Below are positions 41,516 to 50,104 of a stretch of 64,000 nucleotides of DNA, piece after piece. The DNA is from GCA-2748575 sp965222725. GTDB lineage: Bacteria; Pseudomonadota; Gammaproteobacteria; Pseudomonadales; Ketobacteraceae. The first letter of the stretch is position 1; every line of letters begins with the position of its first letter. Where the stretch lies: positions 62,001 through 126,000 of the forward strand of contig OZ244969.1 in the NCBI GenBank assembly GCA_965222725.1, written 5' to 3'. The translations under genes were made by a program, and so were the position numbers. The notes beneath the pieces are model-generated. The model was not told where the DNA came from. It did no database searches and worked only from the letters and a program-made list of their open reading frames with translations.

Positions 41516-44497
41516 ATGCCAATCACAAGGAGACTGCCGTTGCGAATATCAGGTCTGTGGGCTGCGTGTTTTATGCTTCTGCTACCACTCATGGCCAGGG
41601 CAGCGGCCACACCGGCGGCCGGATGCAGCGAACAGGCGCTGCGCGATCTGCAACGGGAAGTGCTGGCACTGGAATCCATCGATACCCACTTCAGCGATCT
41701 GGCCCGGGGGGAGCTCAGCACGGATTTTTCCCTGTCGAGTATCTTCACCATCAGCCTGCTGGACAGCAATGATGTCACTGCCCGCATCCGCGAACTCAAT
41801 ATGCAGACCCGTCCCGGGGCCGGTGCCTACAGCCATTGCCAGTCCGCGGACTTCAAAACCGCCAGGAATCAGCGCGACACCCATGCCCGCAATATTTCCC
41901 AGCTGCGCCTGGCGTATTTGCGACTGGCGCTGGATGAACGCCGTTACCTGAACGCCCTGATCGATATTCTGCAGCAATACCAGCACCAGCTGTTAAAGCT
42001 GGAACAGAACCTGGCTGACAGTGAATCGGTGCTGGCAGCGTTACGCGAACAACGGGCAGAGCTGGAAGCTGCCTTTGAAACACAGGAAAATCCCAAGGAA
42101 AGAGCCAGTCTGTCGGAATCCATTCTGGCCATTGACCGGCAAACCGAAGCCATTAACAGCCAGCAGAAAAGCGATCGCAAACGCCTGAAAAAACTCACCG
42201 GGATGGTGGCCTTTTCCCGTGCTTTGCTGATTGATTATCACCTGGTGTATATCGACACCGGAAATCTGCAAAACGCCACTCATGCGATGCCCCCTTTTAT
42301 TCAGCTGGTGGGCGGATCCAGCCTGCGGCAGCTGTTGCAACTCCCGCCTGCCGGCAATGACGCCGATGCCGTTGTTGCCGATAGTATTGCCGAGAACAAC
42401 CCGCCGGACCTGCTCACCGGCACCGAACGGATCAACCTGGCTGCCCTGTTTATTATTCACAGCCGCATCTACAGCGACAAACGGGAAAGACTTGGTCTGC
42501 TGGCAGCCTTGCCTTCCGGCTCCATGGGTTTTGTGTCAGCGCTGGAGCACGAATTAAAAACCCTGCTGGCGCTGCCTGTTGCCAATCTGCACCTGAAGTT
42601 TGCCAAAACAGAACAGGACTACTCCTACCTGTCGCGAAACTTTTTTCAGTCCGCCACCAACCTGCTCACCCAGATTATTGTTGCCCTACTGCTGTGGGCG
42701 ATCGTTAAACGGGTGCGGGAGTGGGTTTATTCCCTGCAACGGTATCTGGTAAAAAACTACCTGAGCAAACGCTTTTCCCGTCTTGCCATTGGCCTGCTGC
42801 GCACCCTGCAACCCAACGCATCCTGGCTCACCGCTTTCGGTTTTTTCTCCTACCTTAACCAGCTGGAACAGGACCGGTTACGGGATCTGATTCTGCTGTA
42901 TGACGTTACCGCCATACTGACCTTTTATCTGTTCATTAACACCCTGACCACCTGGGCTATCGGCAACACCAACAGCCAGGCCCATCTTTTTGTAATGAAA
43001 TCCCGTCAGGAAACCATTGCCCGCTACTGCCACCACTTCGCCTTTAACGTCACGCTCTTTTCATTGTTCTATATCGTGCTGAACAGCATTTTGCATGGCG
43101 GCATTATTACCAGCCTGTACGCCGTGGCGCTGATAGTGATTATCTGGCTGTTTACCTACAACCTGATCAGACACTTTGCATCTGAACTGGACACGCACCT
43201 GTCGAAGCGGGTATCTGAATCGACCCAGAATCGTTTTCACCAGATTCAGAAGCCCCTGCTGAAACAGAGCCTGACACCGGTTGTTTTTATCGCGCTGCAG
43301 ATTCGGGATCTGATCAACGCTATTCATAACCAGCTGCTGAGGCTGGAAAGCTACCAGGCAATGACCGCCAAATTCCTGAAAATACGCCTTGAGCAAAGCC
43401 AGTCCGCGGCTGAGCCGGCGGATAAAAGCACCCAGGAAGACACCCACTACGAAAGCTGGTTTTTAAACCGGGACCTGCCCATTGAAAAGCCCGCGCTGGT
43501 AATGGCGTCTCCCTGGGTAAAAGAGCTGGACAAGATCTGCCACGAATGGCTGGAAGGCAAACAGGAAGAAAACGATCTGGCCCTGATTGGCGAATGCGGG
43601 ATCGGCAAGTCCACCCTGATCCGGCAATGGCAGGACAAATGGCAGGACAGCAAAACCCTGCTACTCACAGTCACCGAAAAAACCACGACAGAAGACGGCA
43701 TCTTCAATCTGGTAAAAGAAGCATTGGGCATTTCATCCGGTGCCGACATTGCCCAGTTTGTGAATGAACAGAAGGAACTGGATAAAACCATTATCGTGAT
43801 CGATGAAGCCCAGAATCTGTTTTTAGGTGATGTAGGCTGCTTTAACGCCTACAAAATGCTGCAGAGCCTGATCAGCGCCAAGCTGGAAAATATTTTCTGG
43901 ATAGTGGCCATTAACCAACAATCATGGATCTATCTTAATGATGTGTTCAGCCGCACCTATCAGTTTTCCAGCCGCATCAATATTCAGCGCTGGTCACAAC
44001 AGGAAATCCGCGAGCTGATACTGAGCCGGCACCGGGCATCCAAACGCCGGTTACGCTACGATGAACTCTTGCTGGCCAGTACCGCCCACAGTGAAACCGC
44101 CACCCGGGCTGCTGAAGCCCGCTGCTTCAGCCTGCTGTGGGATCAGTCGTCCGGCATTCCTGCCGTGGCCCTTTCCATCTGGGTGAACGCTGCCCGGCAC
44201 CCGGGCCGGGGCCAGATTGAAATGGGTATTCCCGAGCGCCCGGTCAGCAGTGTCATGCTGGAACTGAGCGACGATCATTTATTTGTGTATGCGGCCCTGA
44301 TTACCCACGAAACCCTGAATACCCAGCAAGCCCAGGCAGTAACCCACCTGGCAGAGCCTATTGTACGTCGCGCACTGAAACTGGGACTGGACCAGGGCTT
44401 TGTGATCCGCAAAAACCGCGGCCGCTATACCATTAATTCCCTGTGGTATATTCAGTTATGCCAACTGTTAAGACGGAAGAATTTCCTCCATGAATAG
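41516..44497 (+). CDS. large membrane protein with periplasmic coiled coil and cytoplasmic AAA ATPase
   Basis: A 993-residue protein with an unusual layout. A signal peptide (cleavage after LMARA) leads into a periplasmic helical region (about 30-375, coiled coil around 140-230). Four TM helices follow (about 382-400, 459-483, 505-525, 528-551). Last is a cytoplasmic AAA domain with Walker A GECGIGKSTLIRQ (about 690) and Walker B TIIVIDEAQNLF (about 760), of the ExeA/GspA-like kind. The N-terminal half recalls the periplasmic and membrane parts of large MscK-type channels but lacks the MscS pore. The next gene, overlapping by eight bases, encodes exactly an MscS pore, so the pair looks like a split, ATPase-linked channel. 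That role is inference. Confidence 0.85.
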   Translation: MPITRRLPLRISGLWAACFMLLLPLMARAAATPAAGCSEQALRDLQREVLALESIDTHFSDLARGELSTDFSLSSIFTISLLDSNDVTARIRELNMQTRPGAGAYSHCQSADFKTARNQRDTHARNISQLRLAYLRLALDERRYLNALIDILQQYQHQLLKLEQNLADSESVLAALREQRAELEAAFETQENPKERASLSESILAIDRQTEAINSQQKSDRKRLKKLTGMVAFSRALLIDYHLVYIDTGNLQNATHAMPPFIQLVGGSSLRQLLQLPPAGNDADAVVADSIAENNPPDLLTGTERINLAALFIIHSRIYSDKRERLGLLAALPSGSMGFVSALEHELKTLLALPVANLHLKFAKTEQDYSYLSRNFFQSATNLLTQIIVALLLWAIVKRVREWVYSLQRYLVKNYLSKRFSRLAIGLLRTLQPNASWLTAFGFFSYLNQLEQDRLRDLILLYDVTAILTFYLFINTLTTWAIGNTNSQAHLFVMKSRQETIARYCHHFAFNVTLFSLFYIVLNSILHGGIITSLYAVALIVIIWLFTYNLIRHFASELDTHLSKRVSESTQNRFHQIQKPLLKQSLTPVVFIALQIRDLINAIHNQLLRLESYQAMTAKFLKIRLEQSQSAAEPADKSTQEDTHYESWFLNRDLPIEKPALVMASPWVKELDKICHEWLEGKQEENDLALIGECGIGKSTLIRQWQDKWQDSKTLLLTVTEKTTTEDGIFNLVKEALGISSGADIAQFVNEQKELDKTIIVIDEAQNLFLGDVGCFNAYKMLQSLISAKLENIFWIVAINQQSWIYLNDVFSRTYQFSSRINIQRWSQQEIRELILSRHRASKRRLRYDELLLASTAHSETATRAAEARCFSLLWDQSSGIPAVALSIWVNAARHPGRGQIEMGIPERPVSSVMLELSDDHLFVYAALITHETLNTQQAQAVTHLAEPIVRRALKLGLDQGFVIRKNRGRYTINSLWYIQLCQLLRRKNFLHE

Positions 44498-45302
44498 TAA
44501 CGTGGTTGAAGACCTCGGCAATATCGCCTCGTTGTTCAATGTGTACAAGATCATGCTGCTGGTGCTGGGCATTACGGCCTTGTATTTCATTAACAAATTT
44601 GCCCGCTTGATTTTCGACAAACTGATGGCAGAGCTGCCGGCCAACCGCTTTACCATTCTGCAAATCGCCACGCTGTTCAGTTTTATTCTCTATATTTTCG
44701 GCTCCTTTGCGCTGATCATCGGCGTACTGAACCCGCCCAAAGAATTCTTGTTTGCTGCCGGTGGCTCACTGGCTGTTGCAGTGGGTATTGCGCTTAAAGA
44801 CGTGGTGGCATCGGTGATTGCCGGACTGGTGTTGCTGTTCGACCGCCCTTTTATCGTCGGTGACCGGGTGCAGTTTGCCGACAGCTACGGTGAGATTGTC
44901 AGCATCGGGTTGCGTTCGGTCAGGCTGCGCACTCTGGACGACAATATTATTACCATTCCCAACTCCCGCTTTATGAATGAAACCGTGTCATCCGGCAATG
45001 CCGGTGCCCTGGAAATGATGGTGGTTTGCGACTTTCATGTGGCCCTTACGGCAGATGTGGAAAAAGCCAAGGACATTATTCGTGAAGTGATTGTCACCAG
45101 CCGCTATGCCTGGCTGAAAAAACCGGTAAGCTTTGCCATCAGCGAAGTGGCCATTGCGGAATGCCTGGCCATTCAGATCAAGGCCAAGGCCTATGTGCTG
45201 GATATCAATTATGAAAAAGCCTTTCAGGCGGATATTGTGAGCCGCACCACGCAGCTGTTCAACAGGGAACAGATTCAGCGACCCACCCGCCCCGGTCAAT
45301 AA
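44490..45302 (+). CDS. MscS-family mechanosensitive channel
   Basis: A 270-residue small-conductance channel protein. It has three TM helices (about 17-37, 55-77, 85-108). The pore-lining TM3 has the Gly/Ala pattern FAAGGSLAVAVGIALKDVVA, then IAGLVLLFDRPFIVGDRVQF and the beta domain block LRTLDDNIITIPNSRFMNE. It then has the cytoplasmic alpha/beta vestibule. Family members open under membrane tension to release solutes on osmotic downshock. Its ATG overlaps the stop of the preceding AAA membrane protein (ATGAATAG), which implies coupled translation and a shared function. Confidence 0.93.
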   Translation: MNSNVVEDLGNIASLFNVYKIMLLVLGITALYFINKFARLIFDKLMAELPANRFTILQIATLFSFILYIFGSFALIIGVLNPPKEFLFAAGGSLAVAVGIALKDVVASVIAGLVLLFDRPFIVGDRVQFADSYGEIVSIGLRSVRLRTLDDNIITIPNSRFMNETVSSGNAGALEMMVVCDFHVALTADVEKAKDIIREVIVTSRYAWLKKPVSFAISEVAIAECLAIQIKAKAYVLDINYEKAFQADIVSRTTQLFNREQIQRPTRPGQ

Positions 45303-45350
45303 GCCTGCTGATTGCAGGGTTATGCCGGGTGACCCCGCCATGACAGACTA

Positions 45351-45675
45351 ATACTCCCATTCTATACTGGTTCCGGAATACATCCTCAAGTCCGTCTTCC
45401 GACAATGGATGGAAGGCTCCGATCAGGCGCTGGTGCATGGCAGCGAGGGATTCAATCTTTCAGCCGCACTGGTTGCCAGTGCCAACCCCATTTATTTTGA
45501 AGCACCTTTCTTTCTGGATGAGCAGGTCCGCGGTTTTCTGGAGGCCGTCCGGCAAGTTGCTGACACACCACTGCAATCTCTGCATCCGATCACCCGGCAC
45601 TGATCAGAATCACCACTGCCGCTGAGCACCGACTACTCGATACGCTGAATCAGGCAGTTTCCCATTTTGAATAGG
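45351..45675 (+). pseudogene. possible gene remnant, unrecognised
   Basis: Between the channel gene and the convergent 662-residue gene lie 384 bases with no clear gene. From 45351 to 45603 one plus-strand frame is open and protein-like (VPEYILKSVFRQWMEGSD; FEAPFFLDEQVRGFLEAV) but has no start before an ATG at 45409. After its stop, a neighbouring frame continues plausibly (RITTAAEHRLLDTLNQAV) to a stop at 45675. This pattern suggests the frameshifted 3' end of a decayed gene. I cannot name it, and chance is possible. Confidence 0.25.
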
Positions 45676-45686
45676 CCCTGATTACA

Positions 45687-47675
45687 CTAAGCGCCGGATT
45701 CTGCTATCAACTCCATTTGCGGCAAGCGCTCTGCCGCCCAGCTTTGTTGAGCCATGGTTTTCACTGCCTCTACTTCCTCGGGTGCGACATTGGCTGTCTG
45801 ATTCGGCGTGACCGGATCATCATGAAATATATACAGGCGCGACAGCATCTGGGGAAACGGCAGGGAGGATTCACCATAACGTTCACCGTGCCCCTGGGTG
45901 GACACAATCACGCCATTACCCCAGTTCTGGCCACTGTCATTATTGGGATTATAAAAATACACCCGCATTTCACCGGTTTGATCCAGGGCAACCCGCAACA
46001 GCGTAATGGCATGCCAACCGACAAACTTGGCGGCACTGTCAGTTACTGCAAGGCCTGCCGGCTGCGGATGGATAATCGGCTGATTGCCATTGTAAAAAGG
46101 GTGATAGCTGGCATAGAACTGCTCTATAAACCCATCGTAATCTTTCAGTTTGCCGGTATGAATATCCACTGCCAGCAGAAACTCACGCCCCACCCACCAG
46201 CCGTGAAATTCCGGATTGATCCAGCGATGGGGATCCTCGCCACGATCAGCGCACAAGCGCCCCATCTCGCCATAGATCCGATCCAGATGCGGCACCAGCA
46301 AGGTGGACACCGGATCGGTATCCAGGGGCGCCGTTAACACCAGCCCGGCACCCAGACCAGAGGAACGGATGGCCTGACCTTCAAAATGCATCATGATTTC
46401 ATCGTAGCGGGCCACCTGGGCAATCAGATGCAGCAGGTAATCAGGGTCATTGTGAGCCCACATGGAAATGGCGCGGGCCGACTGGCAGGTGGGATTGTTC
46501 CCCTGCCCCAGTCCCAGCGGCTGGCCCAGCAGCGATACCACGCCGGCCAGTAACACAACCCGTGCCGGCAGAGCACCAGCAAAGGTATTGGTCAGCAATG
46601 TTTCGCAAGCGGGAGACAGGCTTAAATCAATTTGCCGCCACAAGGCTGGCGCGATCGGAGGTGCATAAAGCACGCCTGATTCCAGCATCATGGCAATACC
46701 GTAAACGGATTGCGCCGTCTGCGGATGTACGGCCTCCTCTATCAGGCGATGACACAAGGCCTGATAGCTGCGCAACACTTCCAGCCCGGTGCTGCTCAAC
46801 CCCAGCGCATCAGGCACCAGTGCATCCCGCTCATTGCGCAGCAGCCAGCGCACCAGCACCGCATGGTAATCAGACACCAGCCCCACATCATGCATGGCTC
46901 GGGCAGCACTGCAGGCTTCCTGCTGCAATGCGGATTTGTCCATGGCACTCAACCGGCGTTCGTATTCATCAATACCGGGATCATCCTGGGACGCAGGCGT
47001 CGGGCCGAACAACGCACTGACCAGACGATCCGCCCCCAGGGAAGAATCCCCCAGGCTGGCTTCCTTGCGGGAGAGGGCAATGGAAATCTGGGTAACCATG
47101 GACTTGACGCTGTCTACCTGAATCGGGCGCTGGGACAGGATTCGTTTGATCTCATCAATCAGGCTGCCGAGAATATCCTCAAAGCCGACATTGCTGAGCA
47201 GGAACTGGAACAGGTTGTGAATCACATCCGCCAGGCTGCCCAGCCTTGCCCGCAGGGTTTCGTCGGTGGCATCAAACAGAAAGCCCAGATTCAGCGCCAG
47301 CACCTGCGTCAGAAAATGCCGTGCCTGTTCCGCCGGCACACCGGGATACAGATAGCCCCCCTGGCTCATCGCCAGCAAACGCAACTGACTGATCACTTCA
47401 ATGGTCACCAGTCGCTTGTCGCCGGTTTCCAGCGTATGACGCACCAGGCCCGGCAGCAAAACAGCAGGCTGATCCCAGTCTGTACCGTAAAAAATCCCGG
47501 CTTTATCCAGTTCCGGTGCCATGGGGTACAGGTCTTCTATACCCTGTGGTTGCACCATCAGGCGGGCAGCCAGTTCAAATACTGCAGACTGGTAGCGCAC
47601 CTTGTTAAAAGGCCGTGCCTGAGCCAGCTGCTGTGTTGCGCGCTGTAACTTGTCGATTAAATGCTGGTTGCTCAA
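45687..47675 (-). CDS. 662-residue protein with papain-like catalytic pattern, unknown function
   Basis: I do not recognise the family. The protein is soluble, with no signal peptide. The first ~360 residues look helical. The C-terminal ~270 residues carry what looks like a papain-fold active site. Gln391 lies six residues before Cys397 (QGNNPTCQSARAISMWA), the same spacing as the oxyanion Gln and catalytic Cys of papain. His555 is in FVGWHAITLL, and Asn576 or nearby polar residues are in FYNPNNDSGQNWG. The HA...F(D/N)PN-G arrangement recalls YopT-like C58 peptidases. It follows the ATP-grasp gene by 55 bases, and the two probably form an operon. Protease, transglutaminase or amide-transfer activity is inference. 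Confidence 0.8.
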   Translation of the reverse strand: MSNQHLIDKLQRATQQLAQARPFNKVRYQSAVFELAARLMVQPQGIEDLYPMAPELDKAGIFYGTDWDQPAVLLPGLVRHTLETGDKRLVTIEVISQLRLLAMSQGGYLYPGVPAEQARHFLTQVLALNLGFLFDATDETLRARLGSLADVIHNLFQFLLSNVGFEDILGSLIDEIKRILSQRPIQVDSVKSMVTQISIALSRKEASLGDSSLGADRLVSALFGPTPASQDDPGIDEYERRLSAMDKSALQQEACSAARAMHDVGLVSDYHAVLVRWLLRNERDALVPDALGLSSTGLEVLRSYQALCHRLIEEAVHPQTAQSVYGIAMMLESGVLYAPPIAPALWRQIDLSLSPACETLLTNTFAGALPARVVLLAGVVSLLGQPLGLGQGNNPTCQSARAISMWAHNDPDYLLHLIAQVARYDEIMMHFEGQAIRSSGLGAGLVLTAPLDTDPVSTLLVPHLDRIYGEMGRLCADRGEDPHRWINPEFHGWWVGREFLLAVDIHTGKLKDYDGFIEQFYASYHPFYNGNQPIIHPQPAGLAVTDSAAKFVGWHAITLLRVALDQTGEMRVYFYNPNNDSGQNWGNGVIVSTQGHGERYGESSLPFPQMLSRLYIFHDDPVTPNQTANVAPEEVEAVKTMAQQSWAAERLPQMELIAESGA

Positions 47676-47730
47676 CGTAAACCCTGTGATTTCAGACCTG
47701 TGATGTCAAATTAGGTACACGCCCTTCAGT

Positions 47731-48957
47731 TTAAAGGTAATAGTCCAGTTCTTCCTGCTCTTTCAGCAGATCGCGCAGCTCGTAGGGATCATCGCCAAAG
47801 AAATACACCAGCCCCCAGTGAGTCCCGAAGGCACTGCGCTTGGGTACCTTGTTCTGCAACGGTGACTGCAATTCATGGAATTCGAAATAGTTGTGACTTT
47901 CGGTTTCCTCGGGAATTTTCAGCTCATTCACCACACGGCGCCGCGGATACACGCCAAAGCAACCGGCATGACCTGTCGCGCCCTTCACCTCTTCCGGGAA
48001 GAATTTTTTGATTTCTTCGTCGGTGGTTTTGGGATCAAACATCATCACCAATGCCTGATAGCAGTTAAATCCATAGGAGCGTTCTATCAGCTCAAAGGCA
48101 TTAAAGCCCGGTGGCCGGTAGGCCACTTCCCCAAAGTACATTTCGCCGTCGCTGGTAACAAAATATTCCGGATGAATAAAACCAAAATCAATATCAAAGG
48201 CCTCGATCAGTTTTTCGATTTCCTTTTCAACACGGGGCCGCCATTTTTCCAGGTCCGGTGTGGCAGGAACAAACACGGAATAGCCCAAAGACACATACTC
48301 GGAAATATTCAGGAAATGTACCTTGCGATCTTTGATAAAGGCTTCGACGGCAAACTCCCAGCCATCCAGATGGCTTTCCATCAATACCGGGAATTCCTCG
48401 TCGGGAATATTGTCAACGTCATCGGCGGTGCGAATCACACGGTGCCCAAGGCAACCGGCTTTATCAAAGGCTTTCAGGTGAATCGGATCGTTGGGGTCGC
48501 CGTCCAGTTTCAGCAGCGCCTGATTCACACGGGTAAGAAACCGGATCACGTCGCCTTTGTCCTGGGCTTCTTCGAAAATACCGACACGAATACCGCCGAG
48601 CTGGGCACGGCGTTTCATTAATGCCTTGTCACGAAACAGTAACGCCTGCCCCATCAGGCGCGGATTTTTCAGTAGTACGGAATTGATCGCGCCGGCCCAT
48701 TCCACGGTTTCCTCGAACAGGGGTATGGCCACATCCACGCCTTCTTCCTTGAGACGTTCGGCAATTTCCATGGAGCGTTCATTCAGCCGCTCAAAGTCCC
48801 AGGAAATAAAAGGAATGTTATTGTCTTTGGCGTATTGTTCCGCCCATCGGGGAGCCACTATTACGTATCGCCGGTCAAAACGGTCTATGGCATCAATAGC
48901 ATTCAGGCTCCAGCCAAGTATTGCGACATAACCTTTTTCAGGATTGTAATCAGACAT
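47731..48957 (-). CDS. ATP-grasp ligase-like protein
   Basis: A 408-residue cytoplasmic protein with an ATP-grasp fold. An N-terminal pre-ATP domain (GYVAILGWSLNAIDAIDRF; YVIVAPRWAEQY) is followed by the central lysine segment HLKAFDKAGCLGHRV, an acidic strand PVLMESHLDGWEFAVEAF, and metal-binding residues in FIHPEYFVTSDGEMYFGEV with AYRPPG. This is the layout of carboxylate-amine ligases such as carnosine or dipeptide synthases. Substrates cannot be read. The ATG has GAGGGGAG four bases upstream. It is the first gene of a unit with the 662-residue protein. Confidence 0.88.
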   Translation of the reverse strand: MSDYNPEKGYVAILGWSLNAIDAIDRFDRRYVIVAPRWAEQYAKDNNIPFISWDFERLNERSMEIAERLKEEGVDVAIPLFEETVEWAGAINSVLLKNPRLMGQALLFRDKALMKRRAQLGGIRVGIFEEAQDKGDVIRFLTRVNQALLKLDGDPNDPIHLKAFDKAGCLGHRVIRTADDVDNIPDEEFPVLMESHLDGWEFAVEAFIKDRKVHFLNISEYVSLGYSVFVPATPDLEKWRPRVEKEIEKLIEAFDIDFGFIHPEYFVTSDGEMYFGEVAYRPPGFNAFELIERSYGFNCYQALVMMFDPKTTDEEIKKFFPEEVKGATGHAGCFGVYPRRRVVNELKIPEETESHNYFEFHELQSPLQNKVPKRSAFGTHWGLVYFFGDDPYELRDLLKEQEELDYYL

Positions 48958-49001
48958 GTGCTCCCCTCTCTGTTGGTTGGGTGTGCGTGTTTATTAAATA
49001 T

Positions 49002-49016
49002 GCGAAACCGGTTCGC
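49002..49016. promoter_or_regulatory. quasi-palindrome upstream of the ATP-grasp gene
   Basis: GCGAAACCGGTTCGC (49002-49016) is a perfect dyad apart from one extra A, and lies 45 bases before the ATP-grasp start next to an AT-rich stretch that may hold the -10 box. A second, weaker dyad (GAATAC/GTATTC, spacer about 15) lies just upstream. These could bind a regulator of the two-gene unit. Confidence 0.35.
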
Positions 49017-49157
49017 TACATTTAACCTCGCTGTGAAAATTAACGGAATACACTAATTACCCTAACGTATTCACGCTGTGATTGACAGGGATTGCAGACA
49101 AGGGCCCAGAGAGTGTTCAGTTTTTCTCAGTAAAACCAGTTAATTGGCAGGCAGGGG

Positions 49158-49940
49158 TCAGATCTGCTCAACAGTAATCAGCGGCTGTGCCGGTGCAATG
49201 GCCGGACCAAATTGTGTGTAAATAGCCACATCCGCGGCATCACGGCCATAACCAATAGCAATATAACCGGATTTGATACCGCGCTGAGTTGCATCAAATG
49301 AATACCAGCGGCCACCCACGTAGGCTTCAAACCAGGCATGCAGATCCATGGGTTCCAGACCTCGCAGATAACCCACCACCAGGCGCGCCGGAATGGTCAG
49401 GGCACGGCACAGGGCAATCCCCAGATGAGCCAGATCCCGGCACACACCCGACTGACGCTGATTGACCTCGGCAGCGGAAATAGGCACGGTACTGGTGCCG
49501 GGCAGATACTGAATATTGTCCCGTAGCCAGTTCTCGATAGCTTTGACCTGATCATAACCAAGGGTTTGCCCACCGGTAATCTGAAGCGCCATATCACCAA
49601 AACGGTCAGACTCGCAAAACCGGCTGGGAATCAGATAGGACAACACCTGTTCCGGCAGATTCTGCACTTCCACAAAAGGGGCACCCGGTGCTTCATCCAG
49701 CTGATCGGCGGTGTGCACCTCCACCATGGTATCAATCGACAGCGGCCCGGGCTGCGCCGTTAAACGCTGGCAAAGATTGCCATAGCCATCGGTAAACTCA
49801 ATCACCGGTACCATCGGATGAATACGATATTCCTCTTTCGCTATCCACTGCTGCGCTCCGCTGCGGGGACGCAGCATCATGATAAAAGGTGTTGGTACCG
49901 ATATTTCAAAATGAAACTCTGACGTTGCTCGTAACCACAT
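49158..49940 (-). CDS. transglutaminase-like cysteine peptidase
   Basis: A 260-residue protein of the bacterial transglutaminase superfamily. The N-terminal beta domain (FHFEISVPTPFIMMLRPRSG) is followed by the catalytic core. The triad is Cys in QSGVCRDLAHLGIALC, His in MDLHAWFEAYVGG and Asp in WYSFDATQRG. There is no signal peptide. I choose the ATG at 49940, where this family normally begins; an upstream frame to 50006 would run into the leader of the divergent kinase gene. Activity is probably peptidase- or amidase-like. It stands on the same strand as the ATP-grasp unit but 200 bases upstream of it. Confidence 0.9.
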   Translation of the reverse strand: MWLRATSEFHFEISVPTPFIMMLRPRSGAQQWIAKEEYRIHPMVPVIEFTDGYGNLCQRLTAQPGPLSIDTMVEVHTADQLDEAPGAPFVEVQNLPEQVLSYLIPSRFCESDRFGDMALQITGGQTLGYDQVKAIENWLRDNIQYLPGTSTVPISAAEVNQRQSGVCRDLAHLGIALCRALTIPARLVVGYLRGLEPMDLHAWFEAYVGGRWYSFDATQRGIKSGYIAIGYGRDAADVAIYTQFGPAIAPAQPLITVEQI

Positions 49941-50104
49941 ACTGGTAACCAAGGTTGGAATCACATAACAGGGACTTTCCACAACCGGCTTGCAAAACAG
50001 CGCCATTCCGAACGAACCAGGCTCACCGGTTTCTGTTACCTTTGCATAACCACAGCCTTGAAGTAAACTCTCAGTTTCATCTACTGATCACTTTCAGGCC
50101 AGCC

